NCBI RefSeq assembly: GCF_013044505.1 | Contig: NZ_JABERD010000039.1 | Location: forward strand, 1-59,950 | Length of the DNA stretch: 59,950 nt | Reading direction: 5' to 3' | Origin: Streptomyces sp. S3(2020) | GTDB lineage: Bacteria > Actinomycetota > Actinomycetes > Streptomycetales > Streptomycetaceae | Part shown: positions 25,911 through 34,717 of the stretch, piece by piece | Numbering within the stretch: position 1 is the stretch's first letter | How the letters are laid out: every line of letters begins with the position of its first letter | Translations under genes and position numbers: made by a program | Notes under the pieces: generated by a model | Seen by the model: the letters and a program-made list of their open reading frames with translations, nothing else | Database searches by the model: none | Told to the model about the DNA's origin: nothing

Positions 25911-27494
25911 ATGACCGTTTTGGATGACGCGCCGGGTGAGCCGACGGACGCACGCGGGCGAGTGGCCGAGCTGCACGAGATCCGTGCGCAGGCGATGGCC
26001 GGACCGAGCGAGAAGGCGACCGAGGCGCAGCACGCCAAGGGCAAGCTGACCGCCCGGGAGCGCATCGAGCTGCTCCTCGACGCGGGCTCCTTCCAGGAGG
26101 TCGAGCAGTTGCGCCGGCACCGGGCGACCGGGTTCGGCCTGGAGGCCAAGAAGCCGTTCACCGACGGTGTCATCACCGGCTGGGGCACGGTCGAGGGCCG
26201 CACGGTCTTCGTGTACGCGCACGACTTCCGGATCTTCGGCGGTGCGCTGGGCGAGGCCCATGCCACGAAGATCCACAAGATCATGGACATGGCCATCGCG
26301 GCCGGAGCGCCCCTGGTGTCGCTGAACGACGGCGCCGGCGCCCGTATCCAGGAGGGCGTCTCGGCGCTCGCCGGGTACGGCGGCATCTTCCAGCGCAACA
26401 CCAAGGCGTCCGGGGTGATCCCGCAGATCTCGGTGATGCTGGGCCCGTGCGCGGGCGGTGCGGCCTACAGTCCGGCGCTGACGGACTTCGTGTTCATGGT
26501 CCGTGAGACCTCGCAGATGTTCATCACCGGCCCGGACGTCGTCAAGGCCGTGACGGGCGAGGAGATCACGCAGAACGGGCTGGGCGGCGCCGATGTGCAC
26601 GCCGAGACCTCGGGCGTGTGCCACTTCGCGTACGACGACGAGGAGACCTGCATCGCCGAGGTGCGCTACCTCCTGTCGATGCTGCCGCAGAACAACCGTG
26701 AGAACCCGCCCCGCGTGGAGTCCACGGACGCCGCGGACCGCCGCGGTGACGTCCTGCTCGACCTGGTCCCCGCGGACGGCAACCGGCCCTACGACATGGC
26801 CAAGGTCATCGAGGAGATCGTCGACGACGGCGACTACCTGGAGGTCCACGAGCGCTGGGCGCGGAACATCATCTGCGCGCTCGCCCGCCTCGACGGCCAG
26901 GTCGTCGGCATCGTGGCCAACCAACCGCAGTCCCTCGCCGGTGTCCTGGACATCGAGGCGAGTGAAAAAGCTGCGCGTTTCGTCCAGATGTGTGACGCTT
27001 TTAACATCCCGATCGTCACCTTCCTGGACGTCCCCGGGTTCCTCCCGGGCGTCGACCAGGAGCACGGCGGAATCATCCGGCACGGCGCGAAGCTCCTCTA
27101 CGCCTACTGCAACGCGACCGTGCCGAGGATCTCGCTGATCCTGCGCAAGGCCTACGGCGGCGCGTACATCGTCATGGACAGCCAGTCCATCGGCGCCGAC
27201 CTGACCTACGCGTGGCCGACGAACGAGATCGCCGTGATGGGCGCCGAGGGTGCCGCCAACGTCATCTTCCGTCGGCAGATCGCCGACGCCGAGGACCCCG
27301 AGGTCATGCGGGCCCGCATGGTCAAGGAGTACAAGTCCGAGCTCATGCACCCGTACTACGCGGCCGAGCGCGGCCTGGTGGACGACGTGATCGACCCGGC
27401 GGAGACCCGCGAGGTCCTCATCCGCTCCCTGGCCATGCTCCAGTCCAAGCACGCCGACCTGCCGTCCCGTAAGCACGGCAACCCCCCGCAGTAA
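25911..27494 (+). CDS. accB: acyl-CoA carboxylase beta (carboxyltransferase) subunit
   Basis: 527 aa from ATG 25911. The protein is a biotin-dependent carboxyltransferase that moves CO2 from carboxybiotin to acetyl- or propionyl-CoA. Motifs include KLTARERIELLLDAGSFQE, the oxyanion-forming GAGARIQEGV and GPCAGGAAYSP in the N-domain, and RKAYGGAYIVM with GAEGAANVIFRR in the C-domain. Residue 420 in GGAYIVM is Ile. In S. coelicolor this position is Ile in AccB, which accepts acetyl-CoA, and Asp in the propionyl-specific PccB (recalled from published structure work). The product, malonyl- or methylmalonyl-CoA, feeds fatty acid and polyketide synthesis. accE follows 57 bp downstream; the biotinylated alpha subunit must be encoded elsewhere. 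Confidence 0.95.
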   Translation: MTVLDDAPGEPTDARGRVAELHEIRAQAMAGPSEKATEAQHAKGKLTARERIELLLDAGSFQEVEQLRRHRATGFGLEAKKPFTDGVITGWGTVEGRTVFVYAHDFRIFGGALGEAHATKIHKIMDMAIAAGAPLVSLNDGAGARIQEGVSALAGYGGIFQRNTKASGVIPQISVMLGPCAGGAAYSPALTDFVFMVRETSQMFITGPDVVKAVTGEEITQNGLGGADVHAETSGVCHFAYDDEETCIAEVRYLLSMLPQNNRENPPRVESTDAADRRGDVLLDLVPADGNRPYDMAKVIEEIVDDGDYLEVHERWARNIICALARLDGQVVGIVANQPQSLAGVLDIEASEKAARFVQMCDAFNIPIVTFLDVPGFLPGVDQEHGGIIRHGAKLLYAYCNATVPRISLILRKAYGGAYIVMDSQSIGADLTYAWPTNEIAVMGAEGAANVIFRRQIADAEDPEVMRARMVKEYKSELMHPYYAAERGLVDDVIDPAETREVLIRSLAMLQSKHADLPSRKHGNPPQ

Positions 27495-27551
27495 CCCAGC
27501 GGACCCTCCGCGACACCCCTGCGGAAACCTCTCTCACGGAGACTGACACCC

Positions 27552-27737
27552 ATGAACACTCCCGACATCCGCGTCGAGAAGGGCCACGCCGGGCCCGAGG
27601 AAGTCGCCGCGATCACCGCGATCCTCCTGGCCCGCGCCGCCGCCCAGCCCACCGAGCCCGACCAGGCCCGCCCCAGGGCCGGCTGGCGCCGCCTGGAGCG
27701 CGAGGGCGGCTTCCGCGCCCCGCACAGCTGGCACTGA
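27552..27737 (+). CDS. accE: acyl-CoA carboxylase epsilon subunit
   Basis: 61 aa from ATG 27552 with GGAG upstream. The small protein has the family core IRVEKGHAGPEEVAAITAIL and C-terminal GWRRLEREGGF. Epsilon subunits are short actinobacterial proteins that bind the beta subunit and raise carboxylase activity. Its position right after accB and before a strong terminator supports a two-gene operon. Confidence 0.93.
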   Translation: MNTPDIRVEKGHAGPEEVAAITAILLARAAAQPTEPDQARPRAGWRRLEREGGFRAPHSWH

Positions 27738-27751
27738 GAGTTGCAGTACGA

Positions 27752-27793
27752 CGTTGAAGGGCCCCTCGCTTGATGGCGAGGGGCCCTTCAACG
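27752..27793. terminator. strong bidirectional terminator
   Basis: An 18-bp perfect stem (CGTTGAAGGGCCCCTCGC with its complement) has a 6-base loop (TTGATG). It lies between the convergent ends of accE and cvnD2 and can stop transcription from both sides. There is no T-run after the stem, as often in Streptomyces. Confidence 0.85.
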
Positions 27794-27914
27794 TCCCCAG
27801 GGGCGCGAGGCTGTATCGATGTGCGGCTCCGCCGCGTGGGCGCGACAAGCCAAAGGGCTGCCCGCAGACGGCAAACAACCGTCAGAGGCAGCCCAGTAGC
27901 CGCATGAAGCCCAC

Positions 27915-28496
27915 TTACCGCAGGCGCGCCATCAGCGCGTGCTCCACCAGAGTGATCAGCGCCGACTTCGCGTCCGCCCGGTGCCGCGCGTCCGTGGTGA
28001 TGATCGGGGTGTCCGGGCCGATCTGGAGGGCCTCGCGCACCTCGTCCGGGTTGTACGGCTGGTTGCCGTCGAAGCCGTTGAGGGCGATGACGAAGGGGAG
28101 ACCCGAGTTCTCGAAGTAGTCGACGGCGGGGAAGCAGTCGGCGAGACGGCGGGTGTCCACGAGGACGATCGCGCCGATGGCGCCGCGCACGAGGTCGTCC
28201 CACATGAACCAGAAGCGGTCCTGGCCCGGCGTACCGAAGAGGTACAGGATCAGGTCCTGGTCCAGGGTGATACGGCCGAAGTCCATGGCCACCGTGGTGG
28301 TGGTCTTGTCACCGGTGTGGGTGAGGTCGTCGATGCCCGCGGAAGCGGACGTCATGACGGCCTCGGTGCGCAGCGGGTTGATCTCCGAAACGGCCCCGAC
28401 GAACGTGGTCTTGCCCACGCCGAAGCCACCCGCCACCACGATCTTCGCTGAAGTGGTGGAGCGGGAAGGACCGCCGCTAGAGCTTGCGAAGTCCAC
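27915..28496 (-). CDS. cvnD2: conservon GTPase CvnD (cvn2)
   Basis: 193 aa. A Ras/Rab-like small GTPase: P-loop GGFGVGKTT near residue 24, G3 LFGTPGQDRF near 87, G4-like ALNGFDG near 142. In the conservon model CvnD binds GTP and associates with CvnA-C at the membrane, a bacterial parallel to eukaryotic G-protein signalling. The start overlaps cvnC by 20 bp, exactly as in the other conservon. The DNA is nearly identical over long runs to cvnD1 at 33232-33807. The numbering 1/2 follows the S. coelicolor order as I recall it. Confidence 0.93.
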   Translation of the reverse strand: MDFASSSGGPSRSTTSAKIVVAGGFGVGKTTFVGAVSEINPLRTEAVMTSASAGIDDLTHTGDKTTTTVAMDFGRITLDQDLILYLFGTPGQDRFWFMWDDLVRGAIGAIVLVDTRRLADCFPAVDYFENSGLPFVIALNGFDGNQPYNPDEVREALQIGPDTPIITTDARHRADAKSALITLVEHALMARLR

Positions 28497-29055
28497 TGAG
28501 CACCCTTTCGAGCAGTGTCACGTCTGGCTGGCCGCCGGCGTTCTCGTCGCCGCCGGGCTGATGAATGGCGACCAGGCCCGCCTCCGCCAAGTCGGCGACG
28601 AGGATCCTGGCCACGCCGAGAGGAATCGTGAGCAGAGCCGAGACTTCGGCTACCGACTTGATCTCCCGGCAGAGGTTGCAGATCCGCTGATGCTCGGGCA
28701 ACTGGCCCTGCATCTGGTGCGGCTGCGCGGTGGTGTGCACCAGTGCCTCGATGGCGAGCTGGTAGCGCGGGCGCGTCCGGCCGCCGGTCATGGCGTACGG
28801 GCGCACCAAGGGGTTGTTCGACGCCCCTGCGGGCGCCGGCTCAGGGGCGCGGCGCTGCGGCTGCACAGGCTGGATGCGCGGTGCCGACGGCTGGTCGTAC
28901 GGCGAGGGCCCGGGGCCCTGGGGCGCGTACGGTTGCCGATGGCTCGGTGCGGAGGGGAAGTTGTAACGGTTCGGGTTCTGGGAACCGTCGTTCTGACCCT
29001 GGCCAGGGCCGTACGACCAATTACCGGACGATGAACCGCCTGGGGGTGTTGCCAC
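28477..29055 (-). CDS. cvnC2: conservon DUF742 protein CvnC (cvn2)
   Basis: 192 aa from GTG 29055, chosen because GGAGGAGG lies directly upstream. An upstream GTG (29085) in the same frame lacks a good site. The first ~85 residues are Pro/Gln/Ser-rich and probably disordered. The DUF742 winged-helix-like domain begins at LVRPYAMTGGRTRP and ends EAGLVAIHQPGG. The partner conservon's CvnC has a much shorter N-terminus. It probably acts as the adaptor between CvnA/B and CvnD. Confidence 0.9.
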   Translation of the reverse strand: MATPPGGSSSGNWSYGPGQGQNDGSQNPNRYNFPSAPSHRQPYAPQGPGPSPYDQPSAPRIQPVQPQRRAPEPAPAGASNNPLVRPYAMTGGRTRPRYQLAIEALVHTTAQPHQMQGQLPEHQRICNLCREIKSVAEVSALLTIPLGVARILVADLAEAGLVAIHQPGGDENAGGQPDVTLLERVLSGLRKL

Positions 29056-29152
29056 TTTCTCTCCTCCTCCGACTGTGCCGGGCACCGCATCACTGTGGAG
29101 CCGCGTCCCGAAACCTTATGGCCTCGGGACGCCAAAACGCACCGTCTGTCTG

Positions 29153-29566
29153 TTAGTTGAGAAGGCTCCCTTGGAGCTCCGCTCGAAGATCGGGCGTCAG
29201 GACCGTACCGGCACGGTCCACCAGAAGCGCCATCTCGTACCCGATGAGACCGATGTCGGCCTCGGGGTGTGCGAGAACCGCGAGCGAGGAACCGTCGGAG
29301 ACGGACATGATGAAGAGGAATCCCCGCTCCATCTCCACAACCGTCTGGTTCACGCTGCCGCCCTCGAAAATGCGCGAGGCACCAGCGGTCAGCGAGGTCA
29401 GCCCGGAGGCGACGGCCGCAAGCTGGTCGGCGCGGTCACGTGGAAAACCCTCGGACATCGCCAGAAGGAGTCCGTCGGCGGAGACCACCACCGTGTGAGA
29501 CACCCCGGGGGTGTTGTCCACGAAATTGGTGATCAACCAGTTCAGGTTCTGTGCCGCCTGGCTCAT
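29153..29566 (-). CDS. cvnB2: conservon roadblock/LC7 protein CvnB (cvn2)
   Basis: 137 aa from ATG 29566 (MSQAAQNLNWLITNFVDNTP). A GTG three codons upstream is an alternative. The roadblock domain motif is SHTVVVSADGLLLAMSEGF, followed by DQLAAVASGLTSLT. In other bacteria roadblock proteins regulate small GTPases such as MglA, which fits a regulator of CvnD. It is almost identical to CvnB of the neighbouring conservon. It lies 10 bp after cvnA. Confidence 0.93.
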   Translation of the reverse strand: MSQAAQNLNWLITNFVDNTPGVSHTVVVSADGLLLAMSEGFPRDRADQLAAVASGLTSLTAGASRIFEGGSVNQTVVEMERGFLFIMSVSDGSSLAVLAHPEADIGLIGYEMALLVDRAGTVLTPDLRAELQGSLLN

Positions 29567-29576
29567 CGGGCTCACA

Positions 29577-32500
29577 CTAACGCTCCTGGTTGTAGGTGCT
29601 GTCAGGACCGAAGCCCTGACCGTTCGTTTCACTGCTTGCGCTACGGCCCCGCTCGACACCGCGACGCAGGTTGCTCAACCTGCCCCGCACGTCCTCGGGA
29701 GCGCGGGAGACCTGTGGGCCGCCCTGGGGGGTGGTCTCGGCGGCACCCTCGACCAGATTGGCCTTGGGCACCCGCCTCGGCAGACCGGAGGAGGTGACCC
29801 CGCCCGCCTTGGGCTTCTTGAGTGCCGAAGCCTGCTGCCAGCGCTCGTCGTTGGCCGAGCGCCAGTCACCGTTGCCGTTGCTCTCCGGTGCGGAGGCCGG
29901 CGGTTCCTGGGCCACGTGCCGCGAACCGAACATGTCGGTCGTGGTGCCCGTGCCGTTCGTTCCGTTCGCACGGGCCGCGCCGTTCGCTCCGCCCCCGCCG
30001 GATCCACGGCGGGGAAGCCCCGCCTCGGTCAGGTCGTGAGCGGCCGACGGGGCCGGACCCGGACGGTCGAAGCCTACGTGCTCGCGCTCACCGACGTCAG
30101 CGGCCTGCACGGATTCCGCTTCGGGAGCGTACTGGCCCTGGTACCCGTTCTGGTACCCGTCCTGCTGCGGCCAGTCGTCCTGGTAGCGCCGCTCCTCGAA
30201 GGCCGGGATGGACTCCGGTACGGACGAGGGGGCGGCCTGGGCCGACTCCGCGTACGCGGGCTCGGGGTAGCCGCCGTTCGGCGAGAAGGCGTCGTTCTGC
30301 GGCACACCGCCGTTGGGCGCGTAGTACTGCTCGTCGTACGACGCCTGCTGCGGCTCCTCGTACGTGGCGTGCTGCGGCTCGGCGTACGCCGACTGCTGCT
30401 GCTCCTCGTACCCGGCGGGCTGCTGGAAGCCGCCGCGGCCGTTGTCGTAGGCGGCCTGCTGCGCGTCGAAGTCCTCGACGTACGACGGGGCCGCGGGGCC
30501 CTCCAGGGACGGCTGGCCGTGCTGGGCCTCCAGCGCCGCGCGGCGCTCCTCACGCATGAGGGAGCGGCCTACGGGGTCCAGCTCGCGTATGTCGTCCGGG
30601 ACCTCGGTGTAGCGGCTGTCGTCGAAGCCGAGCTCGGCGGCCGTACGCATCGGCAGACCGCTGTTGAAGTCCTCGCCCTGGTAGCCCTGCTCCGGGATGA
30701 TCTGCGAGACGGTGAACTCGTCGTGGGACGGCGCCTGCTGCTCGCCGCCACCGCCGTGCGTGATCGCGTCCGGCAGCATGACCAGCGAGGTCGTACCGGC
30801 CTGCTCGCCCGAGGGACGCAGCTGGACGCGGATGCCGTGCCGGTCGGACAGCCGGCCGACCACGAACAGGCCCATGCGCTGCGAGATCGCGGCGTCCACG
30901 GTCGGCGGGTTGGCCAGCTTGTGGTTGATGTCCGCGAAGTCCTCGGCGGTGAGGCCGATGCCCTTGTCGTGGATCTCGATCATCACGCGGCCGTCGGGGA
31001 GACGGGTCGCGGTGACGCGGACCTTGGTCTGCGGGGAGGAGAACGTGGTGGCGTTCTCCAGCAGCTCGGCCAGCAGATGCACGAGGTCGGTCACGGCACG
31101 GCCGTGGATCTCGGCCTCCGGGACGCCGGAGAGCTCGATGCGCTCGTACTGCTCCACCTCCGAGGAGGCGGCGCGCAGCACGTCGACCATCGGGACCGGC
31201 TGGTCCCAGCGGCGGCCGGGCTCCTCGCCGGCGAGGACCAGGAGGTTCTCGCCGTTGCGGCGCATACGGGTCGCGAGGTGGTCCAGGCGGAAGAGGTTCT
31301 CCAGCTGGTCCGGGTCGGCCTCGTTGTTCTCCAGGTCGGTGATGAGGGTCAGCTGGCCCTCGATCAGGGACTGGTTGCGGCGCGAGAGGTTGGTGAAGAT
31401 CGCGTTGATGTTGCCCCGCAGGAGAGCCTGCTCGGCGGCGAGCCGGACGGCCTCGCGGTGGACCTGGTCGAAGGCGCGGGCGACTTCGCCGATCTCGTCG
31501 GTCGAGGTGATCGGGATCGGCGTGACCCGGGTGTCGACCCGGCCGGGGTCGGTACGGGAGAGCTGGTCGACCAGCATCGGCAGGCGCTGCTCGGCGATAC
31601 CGAAGGCGGCGTTGCGCAGCTGGCGCATCGAGCGGGACATCTGGCGGGCCACCATGCCGGCCAGGATGAACGCGGCGAGCAGGGCGACCACGACGGCGGC
31701 ACCGGTGATGAAGGCGTCCCGCTGGGCGTCGTCGGCGATGCTGGCGGCCTCGTCCACGGCCTTGTCGGCCATGTCGGACTCGATCGTCCGGTAGACCTTG
31801 TACTTGAGGGTGTTGACCGCCCACCAGTTCTCGGCGGTGACGCCCTTCGCGGCGATCAGGTCACGCTCGGACTTGTCGGTGGAGGGCAGCGCGCCGATGG
31901 CCTTGACCATGTCGACCGGGTCGGCGGGCGGCGCCACGTAGTTCGCGTTGGCCTGCTTGGCCTGCTTGGCCATCGCGGCGCCGTCGGCCGTTGCCTGCTT
32001 CTGCAGGGTGTCCAGCTTCTGGGCGTCGGCCTCGGTGCCACCACCGATGTACTCCTCGATGGCGATGCCCTCGAGGTAGGCGTACGAGGTGAGCGCGGTG
32101 CGCTGGGCGGCGAAGCTCTTGGCGTCGGTGCCCGGCTTGATCAGCAGGTGCATGCCGATGGAGCGCTCGAGCGACAGCGAGGCCTTGGTCAGCGCGATGG
32201 CGTAGACGGTACGGCCGTAGCTGGTGATGTTTCCGGTGCCGAGACCGAGCTCGTTGGAGAACTCCATCAGGGGGTGCGCGACCTGGACGTAGCCCTCTTC
32301 GGTCTTCACGCCCGAGAGCTTCGAGGTGTACGCGGCGGCGCGCAGCTGCTGGAGCTTCGGCTCCTCCTCGCGGAAGATCTGGAGGCGCCGCTGGAGGCCC
32401 GTCGTCTGCGGCATGTTCTGCGCGGCCTCGTCGAAGGCGTCGGCGGCGGTGTCCGTGGCCTTGCGGGCGGCGACGACCGTCTTGTCCTCCTCGCCCAGGC

Positions 32501-32852
32501 CCTGGAGCAGCGGGGCGGCGGTGGAGTCGCGCTCGTTGTAGAGGGCGTCGCCGTAGGTCAGGGCGGCCCGGACCAGACGCGCGGTCTTCTCCGCGTCCTC
32601 GGCCTGCTGCCAGGTGTCGATCGAGCTCTTCACCTGGAAGCCGCCCATGACGAGGCCGACCAGCACGGGTATGAGCAGGATCGCGTTCAGCCGCGTCGGC
32701 ACGCGCCAGTTGCGCGGGGAGAGACGGCCGCCGCTCGGAGCGGGTGCGGCCGTCGGTTCAGAACCGGGCACAGGGGCGGGCGCCGCTCCGCGCGGCGGCG
32801 GGGTGAAGTTGCCCCGGGCCGACGGCTCGGGACCGTTCTTGCTTCGCCTCAC
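29577..32852 (-). CDS. cvnA2: conservon sensor CvnA (cvn2)
   Basis: 1091 aa from GTG 32852. Layout: basic Pro-rich N-terminus; membrane helix about 56-74; a long extracytoplasmic nitrate/nitrite-sensing-like helical domain; a second helix about 384-402 (FITGAAVVVALLAAFILAGMV); HAMP-like linker; H-box-like HLATRMRRNGENLLV; GHKL ATPase with N-box LAELLENATTF and G-box IEIHDKGIGL; then about 400 residues of Gln/Pro/Tyr-rich low-complexity sequence (YAEPQHATYEEPQQASYDEQ). It should sense an extracellular signal and pass it to CvnB-D. The unordered tail is rich in YxEPQ-type repeats. Confidence 0.93.
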   Translation of the reverse strand: MRRSKNGPEPSARGNFTPPPRGAAPAPVPGSEPTAAPAPSGGRLSPRNWRVPTRLNAILLIPVLVGLVMGGFQVKSSIDTWQQAEDAEKTARLVRAALTYGDALYNERDSTAAPLLQGLGEEDKTVVAARKATDTAADAFDEAAQNMPQTTGLQRRLQIFREEEPKLQQLRAAAYTSKLSGVKTEEGYVQVAHPLMEFSNELGLGTGNITSYGRTVYAIALTKASLSLERSIGMHLLIKPGTDAKSFAAQRTALTSYAYLEGIAIEEYIGGGTEADAQKLDTLQKQATADGAAMAKQAKQANANYVAPPADPVDMVKAIGALPSTDKSERDLIAAKGVTAENWWAVNTLKYKVYRTIESDMADKAVDEAASIADDAQRDAFITGAAVVVALLAAFILAGMVARQMSRSMRQLRNAAFGIAEQRLPMLVDQLSRTDPGRVDTRVTPIPITSTDEIGEVARAFDQVHREAVRLAAEQALLRGNINAIFTNLSRRNQSLIEGQLTLITDLENNEADPDQLENLFRLDHLATRMRRNGENLLVLAGEEPGRRWDQPVPMVDVLRAASSEVEQYERIELSGVPEAEIHGRAVTDLVHLLAELLENATTFSSPQTKVRVTATRLPDGRVMIEIHDKGIGLTAEDFADINHKLANPPTVDAAISQRMGLFVVGRLSDRHGIRVQLRPSGEQAGTTSLVMLPDAITHGGGGEQQAPSHDEFTVSQIIPEQGYQGEDFNSGLPMRTAAELGFDDSRYTEVPDDIRELDPVGRSLMREERRAALEAQHGQPSLEGPAAPSYVEDFDAQQAAYDNGRGGFQQPAGYEEQQQSAYAEPQHATYEEPQQASYDEQYYAPNGGVPQNDAFSPNGGYPEPAYAESAQAAPSSVPESIPAFEERRYQDDWPQQDGYQNGYQGQYAPEAESVQAADVGEREHVGFDRPGPAPSAAHDLTEAGLPRRGSGGGGANGAARANGTNGTGTTTDMFGSRHVAQEPPASAPESNGNGDWRSANDERWQQASALKKPKAGGVTSSGLPRRVPKANLVEGAAETTPQGGPQVSRAPEDVRGRLSNLRRGVERGRSASSETNGQGFGPDSTYNQER

Positions 32853-33052
32853 TCGACCAACAACCTTCCGGCGGGGTCGGCACCAACGTTGTGCCGCAGT
32901 CTCTCAGAGCCCAGTACGCCATCGACTAGTGAGTACGTCTTTGACTATTGGGCAGTTCAGGCATTCCAGCATGGCGGCCTACGGTCCTCCAAACATGGGA
33001 GGGCGGGGATTCGGAGTGATGTAAGCCCTAGATAAAACGGTCATAAAGAGCG
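32853..33052. other. upstream region of cvnA2
   Basis: Together with 33075-33231 this makes about 380 bp between the two conservons. It holds the terminator at 33053-33074 and must hold the cvn2 promoter on the minus strand. No convincing promoter hexamers or coding sequence were seen. Confidence 0.4.
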
Positions 33053-33074
33053 AGCCCCGTCAAATGACGGGGCT
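33053..33074 (-). terminator. terminator between the two conservons
   Basis: AGCCCCGTC (33053-33061) pairs with GACGGGGCT (33066-33074) around AAAT. On the minus strand the stem is followed by CGCTCTTTATGACCGTTTTAT. It lies 158 bp beyond the cvnD1 stop and ahead of cvnA2. Confidence 0.75.
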
Positions 33075-33231
33075 TTCGTGAGCGCAGCGAGACCGGTTGA
33101 CAACGACGCGTGGCCGTACCACCCGATTCCTCTGCCGAAACGTTATGAACACCAGGGCCGACCGTGTCAAAGGACACAGCCGGCTCCGGGGCGTCTACGA
33201 CAACTTCCGTACGGCACGGATGATTTGAGTG

Positions 33232-33807
33232 CTACCGCAGCCGTGCCATAAGGGCGTGCTCGACCAGCGTGATCAGCGCACTCTTCGCATCCGAGCGATG
33301 CCGGGCGTCCGTCGTGATGATCGGGGTGTCCGGACCGATCTGGAGGGCCTCGCGGACCTCCTCGGGTGCGTAGGGCTGGTGTCCCTCGAAGCCGTTGAGC
33401 GCGACGACGAAGGGAAGGCCGCTGTTCTCGAAGTAGTCGACCGCGGGGAAGCAGTCGGCGAGACGGCGGGTGTCCACCAGCACGATCGCGCCGATGGCAC
33501 CGCGCACCAGGTCGTCCCACATGAACCAGAAGCGGTCCTGGCCCGGCGTACCGAAGAGGTACAGGATCAGGTCCTGGTCCAGGGTGATACGGCCGAAGTC
33601 CATGGCCACCGTGGTGGTCGTCTTGCCCCCGGTGTGCGTGAGGTCGTCGATGCCCGCGGAAGCGGACGTCATGACGGCCTCGGTGCGCAGCGGGTTGATC
33701 TCGGAGACGGCGCCCACGAACGTGGTCTTGCCGACGCCGAAGCCGCCGGCCACCACGATCTTTGCGGAGGTGGTCGCCCGACCTCCGTCAGAGCTTGCGA
33801 AGTCCAC
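33232..33807 (-). CDS. cvnD1: conservon GTPase CvnD (cvn1)
   Basis: 191 aa. The G-motifs are the same as in the other CvnD: GGFGVGKTT, LFGTPGQDRF and ALNGFEG. The two proteins differ mainly at the N-terminus and near residue 145. Long DNA runs are identical between the genes (for example about 110 bp around 33509-33617), more than the flanking cvnC and cvnA genes share. It overlaps cvnC by 20 bp and ends the operon. Confidence 0.93.
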   Translation of the reverse strand: MDFASSDGGRATTSAKIVVAGGFGVGKTTFVGAVSEINPLRTEAVMTSASAGIDDLTHTGGKTTTTVAMDFGRITLDQDLILYLFGTPGQDRFWFMWDDLVRGAIGAIVLVDTRRLADCFPAVDYFENSGLPFVVALNGFEGHQPYAPEEVREALQIGPDTPIITTDARHRSDAKSALITLVEHALMARLR

Positions 33808-34183
33808 TGAGCACCCTTTCGAGCAGTGTCACGTCCGGAGCGCCGGTGCTCTCGTCGCCGCCCGGCTGGTGGATGGCGACGAGACCCGCCTCGGCGAGGT
33901 CCGCGACGAGGATGCGGGCCACACCGAGCGGCATGGCCAGAAGCGCCGACACCTCGGCCACCGACTTCACCTCACGGCAAAGGTGGCAGATGCGCTGGTG
34001 CTCGGGGAGCAGGCCCATCAGTGCCGCAGGGTCGGCCGTCGTGCTGATCAGGGCCTCTATGGCGAGCTGGTAGCGCGGCCGGGTCCGGCCGCCGGTCATC
34101 GCGTACGGACGTACCAGCGGCTGGTCGCCCTCATCCTCGTACGGCTCCGCGTACGGATCATGAGAGGCGGTGGGCGGGGTCAT
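33788..34183 (-). CDS. cvnC1: conservon DUF742 protein CvnC (cvn1)
   Basis: 131 aa from ATG 34183, which has GGAGG five bases upstream; a start at 34231 is less likely. The short N-terminus leads into the DUF742 domain (LVRPYAMTGGRTRPRYQLAIE, but here preceded by EDEGDQP). The C-terminus LLERVLSGLRKL matches the other CvnC exactly. Expected role: adaptor in the CvnA-D complex. Confidence 0.92.
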   Translation of the reverse strand: MTPPTASHDPYAEPYEDEGDQPLVRPYAMTGGRTRPRYQLAIEALISTTADPAALMGLLPEHQRICHLCREVKSVAEVSALLAMPLGVARILVADLAEAGLVAIHQPGGDESTGAPDVTLLERVLSGLRKL

Positions 34184-34294
34184 GAATCCTCCGGGCGGGA
34201 CAGCAAGTCGGTCAGTCAAGCCGTCTGACATGGCCGGTGGGGGGATTGTGGCGGCCGGACGGTGATTTGGTGAGACAGGTGGATCCGGGGCCGG

Positions 34295-34708
34295 TCAGTG
34301 AAGCAGACTGCCCTGTAGTTCGGCGCGGAGATCCGGCGTGAGAACCGCACCCGCGCGGTCGACGAGCAGGGCCATCTCGTAGCCCACCAGACCGATGTCG
34401 CACTCGGGGTGCGCGAGCACGGCCAGGGACGAGCCGTCCGAGACGGACATCAGGAACAGGAAACCCCGTTCCATCTCGACGACCGTCTGTGCCACGTTGC
34501 CGCCCTCGAAGATCCGGGAGGCCCCGGCCGTCAGTGAGGTGAGACCCGACGCGACGGCCGCCAGCTGGTCGGCACGGTCGCGCGGGAAACCCTCGGACAT
34601 CGCCAGCAGAAGGCCGTCGGCGGACACGACGACGGTGTGGGACACCCCGGGGGTGTTGTCCACGAAGTTGGTGATCAACCAGTTGAGGTTCTGTGCCGCC
34701 TGGCTCAT
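34295..34708 (-). CDS. cvnB1: conservon roadblock/LC7 protein CvnB (cvn1)
   Basis: 137 aa from ATG 34708; a TTG three codons upstream is an alternative start. Roadblock domain with the same motifs as CvnB2 (VVVSADGLLLAMS, SRIFEGG, GYEMALLVDRAG). It lies 9 bp after cvnA1. Only about ten residues differ from the other CvnB, so the two conservons could share or exchange this component. Confidence 0.93.
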   Translation of the reverse strand: MSQAAQNLNWLITNFVDNTPGVSHTVVVSADGLLLAMSEGFPRDRADQLAAVASGLTSLTAGASRIFEGGNVAQTVVEMERGFLFLMSVSDGSSLAVLAHPECDIGLVGYEMALLVDRAGAVLTPDLRAELQGSLLH

Positions 34709-34717
34709 CGGGCTCAA

